DNA of 64,000 nucleotides from Burhinus oedicnemus (taxonomy: Eukaryota > Chordata > Aves > Charadriiformes > Burhinidae), in NCBI GenBank assembly GCA_008921705.1, contig VFFE01007257.1, forward strand, positions 2,013,903-2,077,902, written 5' to 3'. Positions 1-10,656 of the stretch are shown one piece after another. Under the pieces are notes generated by a model. It was not told the DNA's origin. It searched no databases and saw only the letters and a program-made list of their open reading frames with translations. The translations under genes and the position numbers were made by a program. How positions within the stretch are numbered: position 1 is the stretch's first letter; every line of letters begins with the position of its first letter.

Positions 1-1086
1 GCCATTTATAACTTGAAGGCAAATCTCTATTGTGAGGTTAAGAACAGCAAAAAATAACCAGCATGTTTTACTTCATTTTCAAATGTCAGATGTTAAATTG
101 GGAAAATTTGCATGTGGCCAAATGAGCCATGGTTTGGCCCCATTCCTTTGTGCCAATCAGGCGTGCTGCCTGCCATGTGGAGAGAGGTGAATGAGTGGTG
201 ATGTTGTGCCCAGAAAGGGAATCCTTTCTCTCTACTTGTGCTTTCAGGCAGTGTTACTGTCTGAATTATAAAGCCTCTTTCTGATCCTGCAGGAGAGAAG
301 GCTTTTGCACATCTTATTAAGGCATTACATAGTAGAGGTATGATCTAGTCCCAGGTTGATTTCTTCTATGGAAATGTTCCAAATAACATCTAATATTTAA
401 CCATAATTGAGACATTTAGAAGCAAACACGTTTAGACTAAGTGATGTTTTAGAACGGCTGCTTCCTCATTTTCTAACAGTGTATCACTTTTAACTCCATG
501 GAGTTTAAAAATTAACATCAGATTTTTCTGTTTCATTTGGCTTTCTTAACCCATAGGTAAACTTCTTGGTCACAGATCCATCCTGTTAAACTCTTTAAGG
601 ATGATGGTCATTTTTCACAGGAGCTCACATAATCCCAAGGTCTCTCTTAAGCACTGGAACTGAAAGGATCCCTACACCTTATATTGGCACATATCACCAT
701 ACAGCAATCTTTTGTAAATTTTAAATAAATTCACTAGAGTTCTGAGTTCAAGTAAATACTATCCTACCACGGAGATACAAAGTACAGAAATAGGAGGTTA
801 ATTCCAGCAACCCGAACATCAGGCTGAAATAGGATGCCAAAATATGGTACAATATATGTCAAAACATAATATATATTTCTGTACATAATGAGAGCACTCG
901 CTAAACTTAATATTTTTAGCATCTCAATAGAAAATAAATTAATAGAGAAGACTTCTGTTTCAGGAAAGAGTACAATGCAGAAGAGGGATATTTTTAACTT
1001 GCCACTGTCCAAGTGGGAGGGGTTACTAACAAGCAAAACTGCGTGTTAATAATCCGAAACATGGTTATGGTCATTTTTATATGTAA
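1..1086 (-). other. Sequence 3' of CLEC3A: 3' UTR and downstream DNA
   Basis: This stretch follows the CLEC3A stop codon on the minus strand and should contain its 3' UTR. I see no canonical AATAAA or ATTAAA in the minus orientation here, so I cannot place the transcript end. A weak AGTAAA variant lies near 66-71. No exon, repeat or RNA gene is evident. By synteny, WWOX would be expected further left, outside the window. Confidence 0.4.
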
Positions 1087-1478
1087 TTATGGGATCAGAA
1101 ATTCACAAATATATCTCTTGGCAGTACGGCAGACTTCATCCACCCACTTGCCTTGTGATGACTGAGAAAAAAAGACACAGTTTTCACGCTTCCCCCCATT
1201 TGGTTGGGCGCGATCCCAGTTGAAGTACTGTAGAGCCATGCCATTGACATCAACAAATTTTCCTTCATTTATCATGTCATTGACACCCAACCAAAACTCA
1301 GACACTCTAGGCATACTTTTCTTGCCATAATCTCGAAGAGTGTTTGTTTCATCATTATTCCTTGGGATAGCCAGTGTCCCTCCCTTGGCTATGCAGTCTT
1401 CGTTGGCTTCATGAAAATGTTTGGTGCCTTCTGATATGAGGTAGCACTTCTTATGGGCCTTTGTCCCACGAAGACAGA
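1087..1478 (-). CDS. CLEC3A: CLEC3A coding exon 3: C-type lectin-like domain and stop
   Basis: The 392 bp exon starts after ATTCACAG and ends with TAA at 1087-1089. It encodes residues 66-195, a long-form C-type lectin-like domain. Visible landmarks are CLRG, the WLGVND core (128-133), FNWDRAQPNGG (151-161), ENCVFF, GKWVDEVC (175-182) and YICEF. The six cysteines fit three disulfides. The motif where mannose-type lectins carry EPN is QPN here (157-159), and WND is WVD (177-179), so classical sugar binding is doubtful. The ATG inside the exon at 1312-1314 begins a shorter open frame and is not the real start, because the frame stays open to the splice site. Confidence 0.96.
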
Positions 1479-4400
1479 CTGTGAATAGATATTGGTTTGC
1501 ATGTTCAGTAAAAGCTTGAGCTATAGCTTTGAATAATGTTTCCTAAAATGATAATTTTCTACAGGTATGTAAGGAATTAAGCAGACAAGTTTCTCAGCAA
1601 GTGAAAGGCTCTTGCCTCCACAGAGTGGGCCTGAAACTAGCAGTAAGATCAGACTTCCCTGCTATTCCTCCTGTTCATGTAGGACCTTGTATGCAGCCAG
1701 CGTGTTAGCCTGCTTTTGGGAAATCTGAACAGACTGCTCACAGGCACTCTGCAAAACACCTTGCACTACAAGGGATGGCCAAAAGCAGAGCATGCTCTTA
1801 TAGCTGCTCCAGAGAAGAGGCGCTTAAGAGGAAGGACAGGCATAGCTGTGATCTTAACACCATAAAGTGCTTTGAAGAATCTTTTGTGTGTTTATGCTGA
1901 TAAACCTCAGGCATGATCTTGAGCCCCAGATTCCCTCTAGAAATGTAGTTCTCTCAAGGATTTTTTTATTTTGCTGTTTCAGAATGCTAAAATATAACCC
2001 AGGCCTGATGTCAGCGTGTCTTATGTCTTCTTTTAGCAAATAGTCCTTCTTTCACACATTTTTACCTTATTTCATCAGTCTTAAAACTGATGGAATGGAT
2101 GAGGTATGAATGTTTGTATTGTTGGCAGATGTGAGTTGGTCATCAGGAAATCTATACTTGGCTTTATAGTGAAGATACTAAAGTGCCAAAGAAAAGTAAA
2201 GTTTTATGCATCGACTAAGCCTAGTTCCTACCAAACAAAGGCAGGACAGAAAAGTGCTATTTTAAATGTGTCCTACTCACCAGAAAAATATTGATTTGAA
2301 ATTCATAATGTAAATCTCTGTCTGGATTATTGATAAAAGTATATTTCCACTTGCAGAAGAGTTTGCCTCTCTAGTTCTTAATTTCTGGTCTTTCCAGCAA
2401 AGTCTGTCCCTTCAAACTCTAAATTCAAATGAGATAAAGTGACTTAAATCTATAAACACTTCTAAAAAGTATACACTTATTACTGTGCTTGCATGACAAT
2501 CTGAACCAAATAATCTAAACATTTGCATTTATAAACCTGTTTGCTTTTAGTTCTACTGGAACGTATCAGGGAAGTCTTGATGTAAAGTCCAGTGTACTAG
2601 AATATTAATTTGGCATATGCTCTGTAACTGGAATTGCCTTGGAGAACTGCTCTCAGAGTTCATCCAGCCCAAGGTCTGTGTGGGCAGGCTTGCAGGAGTG
2701 AATCCTTAAACTTTGCTTTCTGAATCTCCAAATACAGATATATGAAAAACTGATTCTCCCAAGAAAAATACTTACAAGAAGAGAACCCTCCTTGAAGGAG
2801 TGTTCCTTCTGAGCTGAGGAAGGTAGCAAAGGTCTTGAATAAACTCCTGTAACAATTATTTTTAGAATCCTGAATGTGCCTACTTCCAGATTATTTCATT
2901 TATTGCTTAAATTCATCTTGTACTTATTAGAAATGTCGTGAAACAATATGAACATCTTCTGTCCTGATGTTTTCTATAATCTGTTTCTAATTCCTGCCAT
3001 CTGTTCTTGTAAAAAAAAAAAATAATTACATATCTGATCAACAGGATATGGAAATCCACTTTGGACCATATTCTATATGTCTCAGTTTTTTAGTATTTCC
3101 AGTTGTAGTATTCATTGCACTCCTTAGCTGCATTTTCAGACTCATCATTTTATATTAGGTCTTATCCTTTAAATTTTATACCTTCCAACTGCTAATGGCC
3201 AAAGAAAAGTAATGAACATATTTGCTAAATGTTGAATTCTTTAACAAATTTATATTCATGAGAAAGATCAGAGAGACCTTATCTACTTCAGCAATGCTGC
3301 AGTAATGATGGAGACAGGCTCTCTTTAGGGAGAAAGTGTGTGCTGCTAAATGGTGTGTGGCAACATTTCACAGTGTGTAGAAAAGAAACCTAGGAAATTC
3401 AAGCCAAAGAAGAAATTAGATCGTGAGGTGTGTCTTGGAAATGTCCATAAGCTAAAAAAGCAACTCCTTTTTCAAGTATCATAAAGCCATTAATAAATGC
3501 AGTCAGAGCTAGAGGGGTGATAGATCTCTTTTTGCCAAATTTGGAATCTAGTTGAAGAGTGTGGGTTCTGAATTTAGAATATGGCTCAAAATAAGCTTTG
3601 AGGATAGAAAATCTCCTGGCTCTGGTTTCATTTCGAAGCCACTGCATGCTTACTCTCAAGCTCCTTCTGGAAGCAATACAAAAATTACTTTTAAACAAGT
3701 GTTACTTGTCTAGCACAGGGTCCCTCTTTTAAGAAACTTCTAAAGTCTTCTTATAAGAAATTTAAAATAAAAATATTTTGTAAAGCTCAAAAAGCTCTAT
3801 GTTACCCAAGATGTAAAACAGGACAACCGAGATATTACCATCCCTAAGGAAAATATGTTCTGCTTCATGTGAATGATGTCATTTCCTCTGCAGTGTCCTC
3901 TTGTACGTGTTTAAATGCCAAGTTTTGTGTCAACAGCTGTGAAAAAGCACAACTGTCTAGTAGGTGCCTGTGTGTTTACCCTTTTTATTTTGTTTGGAAA
4001 TTTCCACCTGGCTGTTTAAATACTTAAAGGACTTTGCACATTGATACAGGGTATTTCTGAACTCACAGTGGGTATTACTTTGAAGTTTTATGGCAACATT
4101 CAGATTTGAGCGTCACAAATTGCAAAAGGCTCAGTCCTTTTAGCTCCTTTTGGGGGGTATTCTCAGCCTTTTCCATGAATATTTTTGCCTTCATAGTTAG
4201 CCCATGTTCATATCATAGCTGGGGACCTAATTCATCTAAATTCTCAAACCCAGCAACCCTCATTGTGTTGCCTTTGCCTGATCATACCTAAAATTACAGC
4301 TTGGGGTTGTGCATAGCAAAGACAAAAGCAGTTCTTGCTCCAGATTAATTCTTGCTCTTAGTGAAGAATTGTCACTTGTATGCCATTAGTTCAGACTTGA

Positions 4401-6928
4401 TTTTATTTGAATGCTTCCTTCAACATTTGTCTCACCATTAGAGCTATGGCATGCCATGCTCTTAAGGAGTTGTATTTCTCAGTCACAAATCCCAATTAAA
4501 GAGAAGGATGGGTATGAAGGAGAGAGGAAAGGCAGTGATAACTTTTGGAAGTCATTGACCAGTGTAAGCTGCTTTACCTGTCTGAAGTGCTTGCATTTCT
4601 TTCAGAGCATTTACTTCTCGCCACAGTTTGTCAATCTGGGTCTTTAGGTCATCTTTTTCTTAAATAAAAGAAATACAGAGAAATTAAGATATGCACGCAA
4701 AAAAAAAAAATCTAAATAATTATATTTTAAAAGCTGTCTCAAAATAGCATGGGTTTCTGCTTTGCTGAGATATGGTTTGATTTCTTTTAAAGATTTTTCC
4801 TTAATGAAAGGATTCCTGTAGGGCTCCTATAAAAAACCAGGAGGAACCCACCTTTACCTCACATCCTCATAGTTTAAATTTCATTTTCAGTTGGACTGTA
4901 CCATAGTAACTGTTTGAAAACTACGGATTGCTTCAGCTAATGGTTATTTAGTGTGCCAGTGTCTAATTTACAGCAAAACTTGCCTATTTACTTTTGAACC
5001 TGTGCACCATGGTGTATACGTATGACATATAAATAATAGCAGGACACAAGTTGTGTTTATTCAAAAAACTGTTATTTCTGTGAGCATGAAAGTTTCACAC
5101 AACTCTAGTTTTAATACAGTGAGGAAGAACTAATGTAATCCAACTTCACAGTCTGACTGTGTGCAAACAAGCTTGCTGAACTGCAATTTCCCCTCCCCAG
5201 GAGGAGCCTTCCTCTCTCTGTCAGTACAGAGAGGGCCTGGTGACTTGAGTCACACAAATTCAGTCTGAATCACCATTTTGTAGCACTTACAAAAGCACCA
5301 AGAAGATGGTGGGATAAGAAAAGAAGCTAATTTGCACATAACTCCATTTTCATGGCCTCTTTTCCATTCTTTTTTCTTAATCATTATAATATTCCACCAC
5401 CATCAAACAACTAGCAGGCATGTTTCCATTGCACAAGATGACAATTCGATTGCAAAGCAAACAGACCTTCCAGAAGCCACTGTAATGAACATGAGGAATA
5501 AATAAGCTTTCACGCATAGCAGAACTAACAAAACCACAGTTCCTGCAGATCTGTGTTACATCACCTAATCCTCCAGCTGCACCCCAGAAAGCTCATCTCT
5601 TCTCCATATTCCCTACTGCCTGTGGGGATAACTCCAGCTGTGCTTCGTGACTCCCTGGACTCCCAGTTCCTCAATCCATGCTCCTCCCTCTGATTCCCAG
5701 TTCGCAGTAGCCTCTCCATATCCCCTGTCTGCTTCAAAAGAGGCAAAAAACAGAACAAGCTGAGCTCCTGGTGCAATCTTTTCATAGTGAGACACTAACA
5801 TAGATATTTTCTTCCTTTTTTTTTTTTTTTCTTTTATTTTTTCACCCTCATTCACAAAATTTCATAAAATATTGGGTAACTTATCCTCAGGAGCTCCATT
5901 CTTCTGCCAAATTGTTTCAAGTTCAAAAGTAGTGGAATGTTGATAGAAAAATGTGCTGCTAAAAAAAAATATGTATAAGCAGCCTGTCCTTAGGACACTA
6001 AGCTAAATACTATAGAGATTCAAAAGGAGAAGGAAGTATATATAACTGTACAACGCCAGAGCAGTGTAATCATTTTGTATAATGGTTTTATCAAAGCTGT
6101 GGTTTTTTCATTGACTAGGAGTTTAAATATTTGCCATTCATGTAACCTCCATCATACCCTCTTCTATTAGAAATAAATCTTTAAATTAAATACACAGACA
6201 TTTCCAAACAATGTTCAGTGGGTTTTTATTTGCTCTGTAAGCTTTGCTCTGGGAATTTGTGTTATCTTTTTCTGCTAATTCTTTTTCATTAGTTTGACTT
6301 GCCATTTCATAGTACTTGTCACACAGGTAAAGTAATATTCCACAAATATTAGACAGACATTCTGTTAAAATTAGGAAAGGGTACAAAAATCTGAACAATA
6401 ACCCGTGGAGACTGAATATTTTATTCTGCTCTTTTCCACCGTATGTACATGAATTTCCATTCTTCTGATCTTAGTCAATATAACTACATAACTAAGAATG
6501 ATTGGCCAGAGTCCTCCCTCAGCTGTATCTCCGAGTCCTAAATAATGTCGACAGAGATGAATAGGCGTAACAAAGTAATATATTTACAAATGTTATACAA
6601 CTGTATTTCCATAACTCATTCTGCCACCTTATTTTTACCTTTGCTAACTCACATAAAAATATTTTAAAGACAGTTATAATATGGACTCCGTTGTCCTTTG
6701 TTAATAAGAATTTGTATAACGTTAGTTTCTGGTTTATGCAATGTTATTTAAGCGCATAATAAACTTGCATAGTCTATAAGCTTCTATCCCTCCTCCCAGT
6801 TAAAACCCAGTACCTTTCACTCTACGTTTGCTGTGCTTCCTGGCTTTGAATTTGGAAGCCTGGCTGATGGTCTGATCCAACAGTAGTATGCTTACAAGTA
6901 GAAAAATCCTAAGTCCAGTTTGTGCCAT
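1087..6928 (-). CDS. CLEC3A: CLEC3A, complete coding region in three exons (join 1087-1478, 4578-4658, 6814-6928, complement)
   Basis: The spliced reading frame is 588 bp, giving 195 residues plus TAA; the human protein is about 197. Exon junctions are phase 1 on both sides of exon 2 and all introns are GT-AG. In order the protein has a signal peptide (residues 1 to about 23), a basic stretch KARKHSKRR (28-36), a trimerisation helix from exon 2 (about 40-65), and a C-type lectin-like domain (67-195) with six cysteines at 67, 77, 94, 166, 182 and 190. This is the layout of the tetranectin family. CLEC3A is known as a secreted cartilage matrix protein that binds plasminogen, heparin and tissue components. 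CLEC3B (tetranectin) is the main alternative, but the N-terminal sequence, basic stretch and linkage to VAT1L favour CLEC3A. The reading frame is intact. The identification is by recognition of the protein, not by alignment. Confidence 0.96.
1479..4577 (-). other. CLEC3A: CLEC3A intron 2
   Basis: The intron has donor GTAAAG at its high end and acceptor ATTCACAG at its low end. It is AT-rich, with a short poly(A) run near 3010-3022. I see no other exon, repeat family or RNA gene. The short open frames in it show no family resemblance. Confidence 0.85.
4578..4658 (-). CDS. CLEC3A: CLEC3A coding exon 2: coiled-coil trimerisation helix
   Basis: This 81 bp exon was found by eye from conserved peptide pieces DLKTQI, KLWREVNAL and ALQT. 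The acceptor is TTTATTTAAG and the donor is ACAG followed by GTAAAG. It is entered and left in phase 1, so it joins both neighbours without a frame break (codon 39 is G|AA, codon 66 is G|TC). In tetranectin-family proteins this segment forms the alpha-helical coiled coil that makes the trimer. The hydrophobic heptad-like spacing (L43, I47, L50, V54, L57, M60/Q61, L63) agrees with that role. The exon is too short to stand out as an ORF. Confidence 0.93.
4659..6813 (-). other. CLEC3A: CLEC3A intron 1
   Basis: The intron has donor GTACTG and acceptor TTTATTTAAG. It contains a T-rich tract at about 5814-5842 (plus strand). I see nothing else supportable in it. Confidence 0.85.
6814..6928 (-). CDS. 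CLEC3A: CLEC3A coding exon 1: signal peptide and basic N-terminus
   Basis: This exon encodes 38 codons plus one base. It starts MAQTGL and runs through a hydrophobic stretch (RIFLLVSILLLDQT) typical of a cleaved signal peptide, then KARKHSKRRVK. The donor is AAAG followed by GTACTG. I chose the ATG at 6926-6928 because the known CLEC3A protein begins with an equivalent MAK-type start directly before the hydrophobic core. An in-frame ATG 60 bases upstream (6986-6988) would add 20 residues (MLRAAKENLLKLLVKFFRRD). I consider it less likely because it would put a basic segment ahead of the signal core. Confidence 0.93.
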
Positions 6929-7030
6929 GTCTCTTCTAAAGAACTTAACAAGAAGCTTCAAGAGATTCTCTTTAGCAGCTCTGAGCACAAGTCACATAGA
7001 CACATCTCAGTAGGGACTGACTGAGGTCAG

Positions 7031-7040
7031 TTTTATAAAA
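7031..7040 (-). promoter_or_regulatory. CLEC3A: TATA-like box of CLEC3A
   Basis: The self-complementary sequence TTTTATAAAA lies about 100 bp upstream of the CLEC3A ATG at 6928. With usual spacing, transcription would start near 7000-7010 and leave a 5' UTR of about 75-80 bases with no further intron needed. A TATA promoter fits a tissue-restricted cartilage gene. This is a position and motif argument only. A start site above 6988 would include the upstream in-frame ATG in the mRNA. Confidence 0.5.
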
Positions 7041-7480
7041 GTGTAGTGATAGGGTTGGCTGTACTCCTTGCTTACGAAACATGTTTAATACTTAAGCTGG
7101 CTGTAGCATAAGGCACACCCTTGTTCTCACATCTCATCTGAAATTCCTATTTCTGTTTTGAGTTCAGCTGGGACAGGTTGCTTTTGCAGAGGCCGTACCA
7201 GCACTGAACAGTACACTGATTGCCACTAATGAGTGCCATAGCTCCTGTTCTAACTTTGAAGCCAAAATGTACGGAAAAGCAGATGTATGCTCAAAAATAC
7301 CTTATGCAATGCCAGCCTCAAGGAAGGGTAGCCAAAAGATTTCTACAAATATGATAGGCTCACCAAGCACGGCTCTGACCCAAGCTGGCTAAGTCATGAC
7401 AGTAGTCATGATCTTACATTGAAACAAAAAAAAGAATTTACTCACTCCTGAGTAAATGCGAACATTGCAGCTGCACACCC

Positions 7481-7515
7481 ATACACACACATACACACAC
7501 ATATATACACACACT
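7481..7515. repeat. CA/TA-rich dinucleotide microsatellite
   Basis: This is an interrupted (CA)n array with two ATACACACAC units, followed by ATATATACACACAC. It is a likely length-polymorphic locus about 550 bp upstream of the CLEC3A start codon. Confidence 0.85.
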
Positions 7516-9937
7516 AAGATCACATCATGTGAGGAGCGCATTTTTTAATTTATGAAGAGTTAGTAAATACCTAATAGATATGACTGCGTTTCTGATTAAG
7601 AACAGTATGTGCTATCAGCAGGGTCTAGTCAGGGGAACAAAAGATAGTGGTACTCTTCCAAAGGTTCCCAAGTCCTGACTAAATGGTCAGAGGAAGAGAT
7701 GCTGCTCTCAGTAAAGCACAAGATGCTCAAAGTGGGACAATGTCTCTCTGGACTCTGGAGAGCTCTCTGCATTTGGATCTCTTTCACTCATTTGCCCTTG
7801 GGCTCCGTTGAGTTTTGTGGGGCTGCCTTTTAATTGGGATTGCTGTAAGTAGTAGAACCTGTCACTGATTTTGGTGGACAAATGAAATTGTCACAATAAT
7901 GTGCCCATCCACCACACTCTTCCCCCCCCTCCTTCCTCCCCCCAAGTAAGAGAGGGTTTGTTTAAAATGTTGACGCTGAAGTTGTCATTGGGTGATGGGA
8001 TGCTCGCACACACAGTTCATGCCCCTCAGAGCTGTTGTTCCAGACATTTCTTTGCCATCTCTGCCTTGGTTACGTTCTGTTCATGTTGCCAGATTTTTTC
8101 AGAACAGTAACAGCAAGAGACTTATTACTTTATTAAATGAAAGCTGAGATTTAGGGACGTGCTGTTATATTACATGAATGCATGCTGGCTTTTTCTAACC
8201 CCCACATAGTCTAAAAGCATTTCAGTGCTTACAATGTAAAACACACCTACACCATCTGTTTTGGATACCTTTAAACAACTAGCTATATTCTAATAATCTG
8301 TAGCTAGTAAGCATTTGTTAATCATTAGTTAAACTTTTCATAAATGCATCCTGATATGATAAAATTTAGTTTCAGTGGTTCTGCTTCAAAATACTGAAGT
8401 ATGTTACATTGTGTAGGGAAACCTCTGGGTCAACAATGCTAAGTCCTCAGTGCTATTACGGAGCATAGCACATCAGAGATGGTTATTACAGGGTCCCACC
8501 CACCCAGGACTGTCTAACAAATCACTCACACAGCTGCACATTTCAGTACACAGTTAAATGTGGAAAAGGCTGTCATTCCAACTAGCACACCAGAAACTGA
8601 AATGTGAGCTGTCAGAGAGGAAAACAAGGAGCTTTGCAAGGGTCTAGTTCAAGATTTAATCTGTCATTTAGAACTAACCCTAAGTTCAGGGTTGATCCAT
8701 ATTTTATCCCAGTAATATTGGGGCATCAATATAAGTTAATTAAGGGCAGACAGCTAAATCAATAACTGCCTCCAGTTAGTTTTTCACTTGGTCCCTTCTC
8801 AGAGGTTGTGGAATTGCACATGAAGCTGATCCTGACCCACTGCAGCTTGTAGCCTGACATATTAAACTAGTGCTAATTTTGGGTTACCTCAGTAAGGGAG
8901 CTATAAACCCCTGGAGCTGTTTCACGTGGAGCTTAGCTGTCCCACAGGCTCTGAGAGAGGCAGGACCAGCAGCCGGGGTCAGCGAGCATTTTAGTGTGCA
9001 TCTTTAAGGACTCAGTACCAGAATGTATTTGTTCCTACTCCTAGGAACTTGAGTTTTCTAACACAAGCTTTCTTTTCTTTCTGTGAAATGAGTCTGACAG
9101 AAAAAGATTTGTACTCTACTGAGGCAAGCACACAACTCGCTAGAAATGGAGGTATAAAGAAAACACAGATTTGGTATTCTGGGAGTTCTTGGCCAAGAGC
9201 CGGAGTAAAAAAAAAACCTGTGCTTTTTGGGAGGTTACCATGTTATGTCCTGTTAAGAACAGACTGAAACTCTATTTTGAAAGCTTCATCCCTCTCGTTC
9301 AGTGGTCTCTCTGAGCATTTTACCAGCCTGCAAGTAGCTTAGCTGGACTTCACTCCTGAAACCTGAATCACAAAGCTACTCTTGCAGCTGCTGTGAGAGA
9401 CCACAAGGGTATAGGGGCTTGTTTGTCTAGAATTTGTCTAGAGTACCTGAGAAACAGGTTTCACACTTACGACTAATCTATAGCAACTGAGGAAGCAAGT
9501 TTAACTTCTTGTATACAGTGTGTGGGCAGGAGAGTCAGAGAAAAGTCAAAATATGTTGCTCAGAATACATAGAGTCCCAGTGCTACTGCGAGGAAGCAGG
9601 AAATGGAAGCACATGGGAGGCCTAGAGCCTCACCGAAGTGAGTACCTGGTCTGTGTATGGTTTGAAACCAGCATTACAGTGTCATTTAGAGTTGTCATTT
9701 TTCTTTTACTAGCATAGTTATAGTAATATAATACAGCCCTACACACCTACATATAGGTGTAATTTTTCCTGAGGCAAATGATTCCTCTTTCCATATTAGA
9801 ATGTGCTATACAAGAATAAATAGGCTCATACCTTTATAGATGCATCCAGACTAGGATGGGATTGCACTTTTTTGTTTACATCAGTATAGTAGAACTGCGT
9901 ACAGACAAAATTGTAGTTTCTCTTGAAGTGCTTAGTT

Positions 9938-9965
9938 CACTTCAAAGCACTCTTGAAGTGCTTTG
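9938..9965. repeat. Overlapping short inverted and direct repeats
   Basis: CACTTCAA (9938-9945) pairs with TTGAAGTG (9953-9960). CAAAGCAC (9943-9950) pairs with GTGCTTTG (9958-9965). The two 8-bp stems share bases, so only one can form at a time. TCTTGAAGTGCTT also occurs as a direct repeat at 9921 and 9951. The function is unknown and this may be chance microduplication. Confidence 0.6.
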
Positions 9966-10636
9966 TTTGATAAGAAAAGTCTTGCAAAAGCCATAGCTGC
10001 TGTACTGTGCAGGCACCTGGTTTTATGGCTCCCGTCTCCCCACCTCATTCTGTTTGCTTTCAGACAACTGAACCATTCAGAGCATAAGCATCCTTTGGTA
10101 AAAGGTTTATTTCAGTTTCTCCACAGAGGCTCTTCAAGGTAAAAAGTCTATTCCCCTCGGAGACAGTTCTACCTTTATATGCTCCTGTAAACTGGCTCAG
10201 AAAAACTCTTCATACAGCTGTTTTTTCTTCTCTGTTCTCAGCCATCACTGTGTTTGTGGAAAGAACATGCAATTGGGCACAGAGTATGAGAAGTCGGTGT
10301 GAGATGAGGACTGGATGCTGGGCTGAGATCCTGAAATAGGTCTGGCTGCAGAAGCCATTTCCCGTTGTGTGGAGTAAGATCCTATGTAGGGAGATCACGT
10401 CCTTTACTTATCTTCTGAGGTAGCAGAGCTACAAATAAAACACTACTTGTAAAAATATCTTTAAAGAAAATTAATGTTTCAGTCTGTTGAAAAGCGAACT
10501 GCTCACATATTGCTAGTAGACTGGCTATGTTTTACTGAGACCTACAGTCCCCTCCATGCTTCAGAGCTAATTGTGTTATGTGTGACCAAATGGGAAACTG
10601 GTGGGCTGTATCTGCTACTGAAATCACAGCAAACTT

Positions 10637-10656
10637 CTTTTTTTTTTTTTTTTTTT
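10637..10656. repeat. Poly(T) tract
   Basis: An uninterrupted run of about 19-20 T is followed directly by GCAG. It resembles a polypyrimidine tract with an AG, but no coding exon follows on the plus strand, so I treat it as low-complexity sequence. Confidence 0.8.

Noticed and set aside
1312..1314. ATG starting a 75-codon CLEC3A frame
   Set aside because: This is an internal methionine of exon 3. The real start is in exon 1 at 6928.
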